64,000 bases of DNA from Drosophila persimilis (Eukaryota > Arthropoda > Insecta > Diptera > Drosophilidae), in contig NW_020825312.1 of the NCBI RefSeq assembly GCF_003286085.1, positions 1,860,001 to 1,924,000 of the forward strand, written 5' to 3'. Below are positions 1 to 9,937 of the stretch, one piece after another. The notes below the pieces were generated by a model that did not search any database, was not told the DNA's origin, and saw nothing but the letters and a program-made list of their open reading frames with translations. Position numbers and translations under genes: made by a program. The stretch's first letter is position 1. The number at the start of each line of letters is the position of its first letter.

Positions 1-1263
1 ATTGCAATGCAGAGTAAATGTGTTTAATTGGAAAACATGTCTTGAAGTGTCTTGAAATCGATGGGAGGAATCGAAGATTCCCATTGATGCCGACTCGAGA
101 TTCGAGAGAATGCCCAAAAATATTAGAAAACACACATTTATTCTCCACTCGAGTTTCGCTGATTAACGGTTTTTGTGGTTATTATTGGACTCCTCTCAAA
201 TTCAAAAGGACTGCCCTTCGTTGCATTTTTTTAATGAAAAAAGGAGTCTATTGCCAGAGCTTACAGATAATCAAGATACCTTAGTCTTACTCCATTTTCT
301 GTCCACTTTCCATGATAGAAGGAATCAATATTCCATTCGGTAGCTTCAGAATAGAACTGGGCTGGGATGGACAAACGATAGATTATAATATTTTTGAGCC
401 ACATAAAACGTTTTGAAGAAGAGGGGACTCTCAGGAAATACGTATTATCTATTAGAACTATTATCCACTTTTCCCCCCGGGCCACTCCTTGAATCAAACA
501 AAAACCGTATAGTTATGCCCTATTCTATGCCTGTGCCTTTTTTTCCATGCAAGTTGAAGCTTTAACTTCGGGGAATCGGGTAATCGGAGAATCACACAGT
601 TGCAACTGGTATATGTACAATCGGGCCACAATTATATATTGTAGTGGGCAACAAACTGCAAGTCATTGTGCCACTTACCTGCCAAGTCAATAACCGTTCC
701 CTAGGGAGACAGAGACGGAGACAGCGAATCAGAATGAGTGAGAAAGAGACATGTAGACGGAGACAGGGACGGGGAAAACTTGCCATTTGATGGACACGTC
801 AATGGACGTCAACGAGTTGAACGGACCTACCCCATGTTGTCCCCCCATGCAGCCAGCTCCAAGAGTCATGCTCCAAGCACCATGCCCCATTCCGCCATGC
901 AATGGACAACCCTTGAAATGAAAGAATAGAGAAATCTGTAAATTAGCAAAACATTGGGCTTATGGAAAATCCATATGAATAGCAGTTCGATAAAAGGGTA
1001 GAGCTGTCCAAACGATTGGGTGCCACGCACCCACAAGGGGTCCTCTGGTTGGGTCCCCCAATCCTCCAATCCTCCAATCGAATTCGAAAATAATCAAACT
1101 AAAAGCAAACAAGAAACCAAACAAACAAGCATTCATATGAAATATCAAAGCAAACACAAAACGTTAAAGGAAAATGTCTCAATTTCTGATTTCTCTCCCA
1201 TTCCCATGTCCTTCTGCTTGGGCGTGGTGTGTGTGTGTGTGTGTGTTTTTTTTGTCATTCCAG
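1..1263 (+). other. sff: sff intron (5' end outside window)
   Basis: This stretch is noncoding and ends in a pyrimidine-rich tract (a GT run, then TTTTTTTTGTCATTCCAG) directly before the first recognisable kinase exon. Short open frames on both strands show no domain or codon pattern. The DNA is AT-rich with no clear mobile element. It is read as the intron between the exon carrying the kinase activation loop, which lies outside the window, and the exon beginning [12 protein letters not shown]. Confidence 0.75.
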
Positions 1264-1479
1264 GGGGAGAAGTACGACGGACGCAAGGCGGACGTCTGGT
1301 CGTGTGGTGTCATCTTGTATGCCCTGCTGGTGGGTGCGTTGCCCTTCGACGATGACAATTTGCGCCAACTGCTGGAGAAAGTCAAGCGCGGCGTCTTTCA
1401 CATACCGCACTTTGTGCCACCCGACTGCCAGAGTCTGTTGCGGGGCATGATTGAAGTGAATCCGGATAGGCGTCTGACG
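1264..1479 (+). CDS. sff: sff exon: kinase C-lobe
   Basis: 72 codons in phase 0 between acceptor CATTCCAG and donor GTGAGT. It encodes kinase subdomains [23 protein letters not shown], then the [15 protein letters not shown] stretch and VNPDRRLT. The D-x-W-S-x-G signature shows an active-type kinase fold. Confidence 0.92.
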
Positions 1480-4331
1480 GTGAGTCATCCACATCCACAT
1501 CCACATCCCTATCCCCATATCTACCGTATCCCATATCCCATATCCCGTATCGGCCATATCGCATATGCAACAATGACTGACCCAAGAACCCTAACAACCG
1601 AATGCCGCTGCTCCTTCTGTCTGACGGCTGGCCGGTTGGGTGGGTCGGTGTGTCGGTGTGTCGGTGGGTGAGTCATTTAAAGCCAACCCCCAGCCAAATG
1701 ATTGTTGGTTTTTGGGTCACCATTCACCGTTCGGTGGTGACCCACCACCCACCCCCGTAGGGACTTGGTTAGCCCTCTACCTTTTCTCACTATGGTTTTT
1801 GGTTTTCGGGTTTTATTTCCTTGTCCAGCTGGCTGAAATCAACCGACATCCCTGGGTCACAGCTGGTGGCAAAGGTGAACTGGAGCTGGAGCTGCCAATG
1901 ATGGAGGTGGTGCAAACACATGTTATACCCACGGCCACAGCTGTGGATCCGGATGTGCTGAATGCCATTTGCTCGCTGGGCTGTTTCAAGGAGAAGGAGA
2001 AGCTCATTCAGGAGCTACTGAGTTCGAGGTGTGTAAAGGATACCACCCCCCACCCCCCATTTATGATTCGACCAATTAATGCTCTTGTCATCCCTTCCCC
2101 TCATTAAAGTCACAATACGGAGAAGGTCATCTATTTCCTTTTACTGGAGCGAAAGCGAAGGCGTCCTGCTCTGGAGGATGACGATGAGATTGCGCAAAAG
2201 TCACGCAGCGAACTGGATGCAGTCGATCCGCCAAGGAAACGATTGGACACCTGTCGCATCAACGGCACCAATGCGCCCAGCTATGGCCAGATCTCCGAGG
2301 GCTCCCCGCTCACGCCACGACGACAGGCCTTCAAGTGCGTAACCCTCAAGGGGAATTCCCGCACTAGAGCTTACTAATCTGAGGTCTGATCTTTTAGCTT
2401 CCGTTCGTACAGCAGCACTCGCAACCACCAGCGACGCTCACCCACAACAGTATCCTCGTCGGTGCGGAGCTCCTCATATCACAGCCCGACGCGTTGCAAT
2501 TCCGCCATGAGCTCCGCCCAGCAGCAGGCGAATGCCATATCGCGACCCTCTTCGCCGGCGGCGGGCACTAGACACTCCACCTACGGCGACCGCGATCGCG
2601 ATCGCACCGGGTCCGGTCACCACTCCTCGGTCAGTCGGACACCCTCGCACAGCTCCCAGAAGAGCATCGAAGGCGATGTGGTGGTGGTGAGAGAGCCACG
2701 ACTGGAGCGACGCGATTCGTTGCGCCAGGAGCGGGGTGGCGGCAGTGGATCAGCGAGGGATCGCAGCGAGTGCGGCCACCCGCCGGGCAGTCCCGGAGGC
2801 AACTCCGTCAGTGGAGCTGCCTCGCCATCGGTGCATCATCGCGCCAACTCAGGTCCGACCATTAACATTAGTATGTTCCACGATCCAGAGTCGAATAGTG
2901 GTGTGTGCATGCCCCGTAGACCCCTTGCGGTAGTCCCAGACCCCCTCAGAGCGTACTAATCGATTCCATCTGCCTCCATCTTTGTTCTATTTCCGAACAG
3001 TTGTGAATCCTAATGCCTCACCCATGTTGAACAACAGCAGTCCTGGGATGCCTGGCTCACCCTGCAACAATCCTGGCGGTCAACTGTGGAAGACCCGGCT
3101 CACCAACATCAAAAACAGTTTCCTGGGTAGTCCGCGCTTCCATCGCAGAAAAATGCAGGGTAAATGCAGGACTCTATCAATTATACAAACCTTGCAATCT
3201 AATCAGATTCTGTTTTCCCTGTAGTTTCCGCGGACGAAGTGCATTTGACGCCCGAATCATCGCCAGAGCTAACGAAACGCTCCTGGTTTGGTAATCTAAT
3301 AACAACCGAAAAGGATGAAACGTTTACCATCTTAGTCAAGGGCAAGCCCATTGCCACAGTCAAGGCGCATTTGATACATGCATTTCTATCTGTAAGTGTA
3401 CGAAATCTCCATTTAATACAGACCATGATCTATGATGAACTCTCCGCTCCTGCGTAGATGGCTGAACTATCGCATAGTGTAGTATCGCCCACCTCATTTC
3501 GAGTGGAGTACAAACGGAATGGCAACGGACCTGTGATGTTCCAGCGTCATGTAAAGTTTCAGGTAAGTTGGCAGACCTTCTACTGTCTACCACTGTCAGA
3601 GTTTCCCTAGCTAATGGTCTGCCTGTACTTTCTTGTGCCCTTTTAGGTCGACATCAGTGCCATTTGCAAGCAAGGTGACATAGCAGATATGCTGTTTGCC
3701 TTAACATTTACGCTGTTATCGGGTAAGCAAATCTCACAGCCACATATCGTAATCGGAAAACACTCGGAATACCTGGAAAAACTAATTGAATTCCTCGTTT
3801 CATTAGGTAACATTCGACGTTTTCGTCGCATTTGCGAGCACATCCAGTCCCAGGTGTGTTCAAAACGTTTCCCGGGTCCCAGCAGTCCGCCCACGGTGAC
3901 CTCAGTAACGCAGGCCGTTTCCGAGAGCTCGTCCTGTGGCTCGGTGTCCAGCGAACGATTGTCCTACAAGCGACAGGTGGTAAGTCATCCCTAGGTATTC
4001 GTGTTCTACGGGAATCTTTGCTAACCGCATCCCATTTATGTAGATTGAGAACGATATGGAGAACGATTCGATATTCTCGTACAAATCAGGCAACGGCCGC
4101 AGAGCTTCGACCACGAACAACAATAATGCCAATCCAGTGGATATACCCGGTAGTCCCATAGCTGTGCGGTCCAAGTAAGCAACTAATCGAATAGCAATCG
4201 AATCATCTAAAAACTTATTCAGATTTCTGATTGAATCGTCTATCAGCTCGGAGACCGCTGAGCACGAACGCAACCGGGAACTGCAGAGTGAACGTCAGGC
4301 GACAACGATGTCCGGTAGTGCAATCGCATGA
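1264..4331 (+). CDS. sff: SAD/BRSK-family serine/threonine kinase, C-terminal half (partial, 11 exons)
   Basis: Joined exons 1264-1479, 1829-2028, 2110-2334, 2398-2900, 3001-3159, 3225-3391, 3458-3562, 3647-3722, 3807-3979, 4044-4174 and 4223-4331 give 2064 nt, 687 codons plus TGA, with every phase matching. Seen: kinase subdomains IX-XI ([25 protein letters not shown]) at window residues 1-82. A UBA-like segment ([13 protein letters not shown], then [11 protein letters not shown]) follows at about 112-155. A basic Ser/Pro-rich linker spans about 160-440. A KA1/AMPKA-C-like domain runs from about 452 (SWFGNLI) to 575 ([15 protein letters not shown]). Known of the family: SAD kinases are AMPK-related, LKB1-type-activated neuronal kinases for polarity and presynaptic assembly; fly sugar-free frosting also affects neural glycosylation. 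The N-lobe, catalytic loop and activation loop are outside the window. The neighbour downstream on the same strand is pHCl-1. Confidence 0.93.
1480..1828 (+). repeat. sff: sff intron with CATCCA/CATATC hexamer array
   Basis: This 349-nt intron contains a degenerate hexanucleotide array at about 1487-1560 that starts as CATCCA units and drifts to CCCATAT/CGTATC units. The rest is GT- and TTT-rich and ends in TTGTCCAG. No coding signal is seen inside. Confidence 0.7.
1829..2028 (+). CDS. sff: sff exon: kinase end and UBA-like segment
   Basis: It begins [10 protein letters not shown], completing the kinase fold, and continues through [20 protein letters not shown], the UBA-like autoregulatory segment of AMPK-related kinases. 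The exon leaves two bases (phase 2). Two overlapping GT dinucleotides exist at 2029 and 2031; only the donor at 2029 keeps the frame with the next exon. Confidence 0.9.
2110..2334 (+). CDS. sff: sff exon: [11 protein letters not shown] linker
   Basis: It starts after CATTAAAG and completes a serine codon, then reads [20 protein letters not shown] and an acidic/basic linker ending [10 protein letters not shown]. The donor at 2335 (GTGCGT) leaves AA, which joins C at 2398 to give Asn. A second GT at 2339 would break the frame. Confidence 0.88.
2398..2900 (+). CDS. sff: sff exon: Ser/Arg/Pro-rich linker
   Basis: The longest sff exon here, 167 full codons, encodes a low-complexity linker: [20 protein letters not shown], a DRDRDRT run, a [14 protein letters not shown] stretch and clusters of SP sites. 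No folded domain is visible. The many S/T-P and R-x-x-S sites suggest a regulatory, phosphorylated linker as in BRSK proteins (inference). The donor is GTGTGTGC at 2901. Confidence 0.88.
3001..3159 (+). CDS. sff: sff exon: linker to [20 protein letters not shown]
   Basis: Acceptor TTCCGAACAG; the exon reads [20 protein letters not shown], then [20 protein letters not shown]. The [14 protein letters not shown] motif is the conserved SAD/BRSK segment just before the KA1-like domain. The donor GTAAATGC at 3160 leaves one base. Confidence 0.92.
3225..3391 (+). CDS. sff: sff exon: start of KA1/AMPKA-like domain
   Basis: After TTCCCTGTAG it reads [20 protein letters not shown], then the FGNL and [20 protein letters not shown] segments, the first strands and helix of the C-terminal membrane/regulatory domain of AMPK-related kinases. 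It ends in phase 0 at a strong GTAAGT donor. Confidence 0.92.
3458..3562 (+). CDS. sff: sff exon: KA1/AMPKA-like core
   Basis: A 35-codon phase 0-0 exon reading [20 protein letters not shown] and ending RHVKFQ, the mid-domain strands. It is symmetric, but its loss would remove the domain core, so it is presumably constitutive. Confidence 0.92.
3647..3722 (+). CDS. sff: sff exon: KA1/AMPKA-like helix
   Basis: It reads [20 protein letters not shown], then FTLLS. Acceptor CCCTTTTAG and donor GTAAGC; it leaves one base, which with the next exon gives Gly of SGNIRRF. Confidence 0.92.
3807..3979 (+). CDS. sff: sff exon: [16 protein letters not shown] and tail
   Basis: It reads [20 protein letters not shown], the last helix of the KA1-like domain with a basic face, followed by a Ser/Thr-rich tail ([20 protein letters not shown]) ending SYKRQV. 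Donor GTAAGT at 3980. Confidence 0.92.
4044..4174 (+). CDS. sff: sff exon: C-terminal tail
   Basis: It reads [20 protein letters not shown], then an Asn-rich piece and [12 protein letters not shown]. It leaves AA before donor GTAAGC at 4175. If the short intron is kept, the codon AAG is followed at once by TAA. Confidence 0.9.
4223..4331 (+). CDS. sff: sff last coding exon
   Basis: It joins as AA|A (Lys), then [21 protein letters not shown] and [14 protein letters not shown], and stops at TGA 4329-4331. The preceding intron (4175-4222) is only 48 nt but has a CTAAT branchpoint-like word and TTATTCAG. Confidence 0.88.
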
Positions 4332-5050
4332 GAATTATTTCTCTGATTTAGTTACATTTTTCTCAAGGATATTTGTTTCCGTATACTACCATATGACACC
4401 ACTAATAATACCACAAGCAAAAGAACAACCATATATTGTACTATGTGAACGAATCAGCAACTCAAACAGTATTTTTGCCTAGTACCCCCAAGCCCCATCC
4501 CCATCACCGAGAGATCTTCAAAATAACTCCAATAACACTCCAAGAAAATCCCAAAAAAAAAATACCAATATACCAAACCAAAGCAATAATAGTGGAATTT
4601 ATATAGAAATAATAATGATTATAAGTATCAGAAGTTTTCGATAACTGATCGATTTGACAGAACTCTTGCTAGCAGCTAGCTCTCTAGCTTTTAACCAACT
4701 TGATTTTCGATTCGTTTTTGATTTTTTGAATGCATTTTTTATGTATGAAATGTACGAGTATGTTCGTTTTAATGGACATTGTTGCCGCCGCGCCTAAAAA
4801 GCTTGCAAATAAAATACACCGTGTAAAAATACTAAATATACAAACAATACCAAGAATACCAAATTTACGCACTAGCTTAGATCGAACTAGAGTTAATCTA
4901 GCTTCATTTTCTTTACCTAGAATAGGGCTCGTCGTAATATTTAGCTATGCAAATGATAAAATAAATGCTATCCAGGACAGAACAGAACAGAAGAGAACAG
5001 AAAAAAAATACGCCGACATTTTGTATATGGGGAGTGTCTGAAGAGAAGAA

Positions 5051-5089
5051 AATAAAGCAAAATGCACTGATCTTTGACTACTAAATAAA
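5051..5089 (+). terminator. sff: Candidate proximal sff polyadenylation signals
   Basis: Two canonical AATAAA hexamers (5051-5056 and 5084-5089) lie 720-760 nt after the stop codon, the commonest spacing for a proximal 3' end in flies. GT-containing sequence follows at about 5094-5100. Other hexamers further downstream could serve longer isoforms. Confidence 0.35.
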
Positions 5090-5784
5090 ATATGATATGT
5101 ACCGAAAACCGAATGAAACTTTTGCATTAACTTAGCCGTTGCTGTTTTTTCTAAACCCAAACAAATTGATATAACTATTTTGCTAGCCACTAAAAAAACA
5201 TGTGAATCGATGAGAAGAATTACAAACACAAAAAAAAAACGCAAACTATTTTTCCTAAAAACCAAAATACTAAAGAACAAAGATAAAAAAAAAGCGTCAG
5301 CCTTCGAACTTCTGACATGCATGCATGACGATCAAAAAAGAGTGTTGTGTTGGGTTGTAGATGGACTTTAATCAGAATCCATAAGGTGTACAATATAATG
5401 TATAATGTACATAGGAAATTCCGTTAAAACTTGAAACAAAGGCACAGCGTAGTGTTGGACACATGGCACATAACAAATACGGAAATACAAAAATACAAAA
5501 ATACAAAACTACAAAAATACGAATACCAGAAACAATATATATTTTGCATGGGATGGGCATGAAGAAAAGAAAGCTTTCTAACCGATAATTAAATGTAAAG
5601 ATCAACTGGTACGATATTTATACATATGTAGCTATAGTATATAGTAGTTTGTGGAACAAGGATTGTACAAATTGCTGAGTTGCATCAGCGACAATGATGA
5701 ACAAAAATACCTAAGAGAGAGAATTCCATTGAAATTTGTATATTTTTTATTGGATAAACACACACAAAACACACTCATTGGCTG

Positions 5785-5816
5785 GAACTAGGACTAGGAC
5801 TAGGACTAGGACTAGA
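5785..5816. repeat. (CTAGGA)n microsatellite
   Basis: About five copies of the 6-bp unit CTAGGA in the presumed sff 3' UTR. A separate (ACCA)n run lies at about 5932-5945. Confidence 0.85.
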
Positions 5817-6689
5817 CCAATCAAGATCAAGATCAAGCTGTCCAGGAATGCACAAATGGCAATGCTATCAATAACTTAGCATAGTTTTTCTCTCAGTGTA
5901 AGGAGCAGCGTTTCGCATGACAACCAACCAACCAACCAACCAACAACCCCACAAAACAATCACATTGAATCTATACCTACCTTACTTTTGAGTGGTTTTC
6001 ATAGCTTATAGTTTTGGTTTTGTGGAATCAGAGTTCTTTTCTATAAAACATGATACGATAATTTGAAACTAAAAGACTTAAGAAATTGAAAGCATAAAGC
6101 AAATGAAATCCAAACAAAAAAACCGTCCATTTATCCACTTAAAGCTACTAACAACCAAGTAGAGGCAACTCAGCAATTTGTGGGATCCACATACTGGGGG
6201 AAGTGTGCGTAAAGTGGAATTCTAGGGACGATTACGAGTGCGAGTATGTGTATGTATAAATGTATGAGGATTTACATATATACTTGTACCAAAACTGTGT
6301 ATGGACAGCAATATCAAAAGAGGGAAATAAAAAGCCGAAAGAGCGGACATGGAAATGGAAATGGTACGATACTAAAAAGGTGATTAGAAAAGATACTAAA
6401 CGAAAGATTATAAAAAAGTTAATAAACGCTTAAAGATACTAAATAAAGTCGCATAAAAAACATATACAAAAATATTTAAACGTATTTAAAGCAGATAGAT
6501 TGTACTTGAGATAAAAACTGCAACTGCAACTGCAACAAAAAAATCATGCAATAATATTGAAATGGAATTACTTTCTAGCATTAACTAAAGTACAGTACAG
6601 TACAGTACGGTACATCAAATTAATGATCGCTCATCAAATTAAATTTACTCGAATAAGCAGAACATACATTCAAAATTAAGCTCACCGAA

Positions 6690-6960
6690 ACATATATTTA
6701 TACATACATACATGCATATATCATATACAACACATCTTTATACACATATTACATATATATCCCTGTATTTACCTTCATATACAAGAACAAAGTCCCACTC
6801 CCCTTGGCATACCCGACATATACGAAACGCGTACACATTTACTATATACATTTACATACGTTTATCTATATACATACATGCATCATCCACACATTCATAC
6901 ATGCATACATACATAAATACATATGTACATCCATCTATATATTTACATAAAAGCATTTAA
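6690..6960. repeat. TACATA-rich simple-sequence tract
   Basis: A diffuse tract of TACATA/CATACA/TATACA words with no single unit; similar tracts recur at 7490-7590. It is AT-rich simple sequence without coding potential. Confidence 0.7.
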
Positions 6961-8983
6961 TAACAATGAAATGTGAAAGGATTTCAAATACCAATCAAGA
7001 TTGTTAATTTTGTATCATATGAAAGTGTAAAAATCATATTTTTTTTTGGAATGAAGATAATCCTAGAAAAACGACTAAAAACAACAAAAACCAAAAACAA
7101 AATTCTAAAATACCCAAAAAAAAAGCTCTGCTCTGCTCTGCGCTGCTCTGCATACCAAAGAAAATGCTGCAAACGCAACGCAGAGATGAAAAAGATAATG
7201 ATATAAAATTAATAATAATGATAATTGCTTTATAAGAAATACCAAAACCATGGAGAAGAACGAACCACTAATACTCAATGCTGCATTATGCCACGCCTAC
7301 CTTTTTACCTTAACTGACGCCTCTAAACTACGAGTAGATGGGAAAACCAAATCAACCAGATTTTCGCGCTCTCTTTCAAAAGCATAATCAACCACCAAAC
7401 CCAAGAACTAACTCATTTTAACTGCTTTAAAATCGTGTATGAGCAGCGAATATAAATTTGCGCCGAAATAATTTTATATGCAACGTATACATATTTCTAT
7501 ATTGTATATATACATACATATATAGTACATATATATATACACCCCCTCTATATATATAAACACAAATACACACACCCACACACACACACATTATACACCA
7601 ATGCAAGCGCTTAACTTCAAATGCAAATTGATTAAAGGGAAAATGGAGAAGTTTATTACGAGTAACAAAAACCTATGGTATAAACGATTCGAATACTTAT
7701 TAAACATAAATTTAGAGTGTAATGTTGTGTATTGTACCCCCAAACAGCCCAAACCCCCCACACCCCCGCCCGCTGCTTCGTATGTATGTTTCCTTTTACG
7801 TTTCAGAATATTATTATATTGTAATAATTGTAATTAGTTCTGCGAGTGATTAAGGATTAAGTTGGATAATGCATTGTGCGCTTTGTTTTGTATTTGTATC
7901 TTCGTAACTAAGTTGGAATGATTGTATTTTGTAATTTAATTTTAAGCTCGATTAAATCTGAGTCTGAGTCAGGCCAGGGATGAACCATAAAAAAACAAAA
8001 AAAAAAAACATTAAAAAAAATATAAAAATTAAAAAACCAAACAAAACTAAGAAACCCAAAACAAGTGTAAGAGGAACAACAGCAACAAAAAAGAATAATA
8101 AAACAACAAAAAAGTGCATCTGTTATTAGGTTAAAAGAATTATTGATATTGTTTGCAACAAAATGTGTGAAATATATATATATATATATATATAAATATA
8201 AATAAAAACAAATACAATTTAGCATAAAACAACAAAACAACCAAAGCGAAGGGAAGGGAAAGGCGAACAGCAACAACAAATTGTAATTGCAATTTAAAAA
8301 TAAAATTAATATTTCAAATAACATTCCATTCTGTCAACAATTTACTTGCCCGATTCGTCCCACTGTACCACTGAGGCACCTACAAAAGCATTGCGTCATT
8401 TTCCACACGAAAAGACAGGGGCTGTTCGCCATCAGCTGTTCCGGTGGAGAGAGTGGAGAAAGGAGGAAAACAAACACCGCATGCATTTTGCGGCAATCAG
8501 CTGTGAAGCTTTCAGCAAGCTTCATGCGTAGCTTTGGCGCGAGAGAACGAACACCAAAGCTTTCACTCCGAATAAAGCTACCAGCAAATGCAAGCGAAAA
8601 GCAAGCAGCGCACCAGAGTCTTTTCGGTGTGCGGCGTTCGGTGTACGGTGTTTCGTGCTCCCATCGCTCCGCCATGCCCATGCCCGTGCCCATGCCATCC
8701 TGCTTGAGTCCGAGTCCGAGACCGAGTCCGAGTCAGAGTACGAGCACGAGCGCAAGCACGAGTGGGAGTCCGAAAAGAAAATGCGTGCCAACCAACTGCA
8801 TGAAAAGGAAAACTTGGTCATTTGCGTTCTCAGTTCGGGTCGGGTTTGCAATTCAACAGCACAGCGAAATCGGAGAAAATTTCGTTCTGAATAGAAATAG
8901 TTCAAACACTCATCAGACAGCCCCAATACACACAGCAGCGCAGTGACAAAACAATAAGCCAGCGTAGTAATATCGACTCTATC

Positions 8984-9026
8984 TATACCATACCATACCA
9001 TACCATACCGTACCATACCATACCAT
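8984..9026. repeat. (TACCA)n microsatellite
   Basis: A run of the 5-bp unit TACCA with one G substitution (TACCG), directly followed by a TA-rich perfect inverted repeat. Confidence 0.85.
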
Positions 9027-9030
9027 ATAT

Positions 9031-9063
9031 CTATATATATAGTATAGTATACTATATATATAG
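9031..9063. repeat. Perfect 15-bp inverted repeat, 3-nt spacer
   Basis: Arms CTATATATATAGTAT (9031-9045) and ATACTATATATATAG (9049-9063) are exact reverse complements around AGT. The structure adjoins the TACCA array. Confidence 0.85.
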
Positions 9064-9155
9064 TAAAAGGCGTAAGAGCTGAGTAAGGAACTAAGGAAGG
9101 AAACGTAGGAGTGAATACGAAAAGTACTTGCATCTAAAATGCATACGACAAACGG

Positions 9156-9206
9156 GTTGCAGGTTGCTGGTTGCAGGTTGCAGGTTGCAGGTTGCTGGTC
9201 GCAGGT
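9156..9206. repeat. TTGCAGG heptamer array
   Basis: Roughly seven units of GGTTGCA/GGTTGCT in tandem, with CAG/CTG variation between units, in the noncoding region upstream of pHCl-1. Confidence 0.8.
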
Positions 9207-9897
9207 TTCGAGCTTCCAGTTCCGAGTGTGCCCCCAACAAAGTGCTAAGAAATGATTGAAAAACTCATGGAAACGGCTGTGTGCGGGAATTAAATGTGCA
9301 TTTGTGTTTTGAATTTTTAACGTATTCTACTTCTTGTTCTTTTTTTTTGGTGCTTTCTCTTCGCCTCTACCGAGGTCCGTGTTCAGTTAACTCCGGGCTT
9401 CTGCTCCTGTGTGAGAGAGAGTGCAGTGAGCGGCTAGTGAGTTATGTAAAGCTCTGGTGTTAGGGTCGGTTTTTTTGTTCGGTGTACGGTGGATTGTGCA
9501 TACGCTGGGGTACGCTGGGCATTCCGGAATAATAGCCAACGCCACCAGTACCGTAGTACCATAGCCACACTGCGCGTGTGGTGGATGAGCGTGTGGAACC
9601 ACAATAAACGATGTAAGATCGAGTGGCTTCAAAAAAATACTGTTATTACAAATTAGACGTGCGAATGTCGAAACAAGCTTTAACCCATGGACATACAATA
9701 AAACTGGAGAATAAAATAAATATTGATCATGATCAAGAGAGAAAACATAATTCAATTACTTATAAATACTTGCAATAAAGTAAATCCAAAACTATCTATA
9801 TTTCCCCCGAGTAAATCTCCCAAGAATCAACTGCAATCATTTGAATCCCCTAAAATTAGCTCACCAGACGACCACTTACTATATCATATCACAAGCA

Positions 9898-9937
9898 GTC
9901 AGTCAGTCAATCAGTCAATCAGTCAGTCAGTGAGTCC
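9898..9937. repeat. (CAGT/CAAT)n tetranucleotide array
   Basis: A tandem TCAGTCAGTCAATCAGTCAA-type array. A second similar array is present at about 10888-10930. Confidence 0.8.

Larger units (their letters stand above)
4332..8330 (+). other. sff: sff 3' UTR-like AT-rich tract
   Basis: About 4 kb downstream of the sff stop has no supported coding exon. It is A/T-rich with A-runs, TGTA-type words and several AATAAA signals (for example 4808-4813, 5051-5056, 5084-5089 and 6442-6447). Tracts near 7.9-8.3 kb also look UTR-like. Long 3' UTRs with several polyA sites are common in fly neural genes, so this is read as proximal and extended sff 3' UTR. Where transcription really stops cannot be seen. 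Confidence 0.5.

Noticed and set aside
2029..2032. Second donor GT at 2031 after the UBA-like exon of sff
   Set aside because: Would shift the frame against the next exon starting at 2110; only 2029 fits.
8287..8946. 219-codon + strand open frame and a 203-codon minus-strand frame overlapping it
   Set aside because: Both are driven by GAGTCC and CCATGCCCGTG-type repeats (PMPVPMP, SPSPRPSPS, SDSDS). No domain, and no splice sites or conserved motif.
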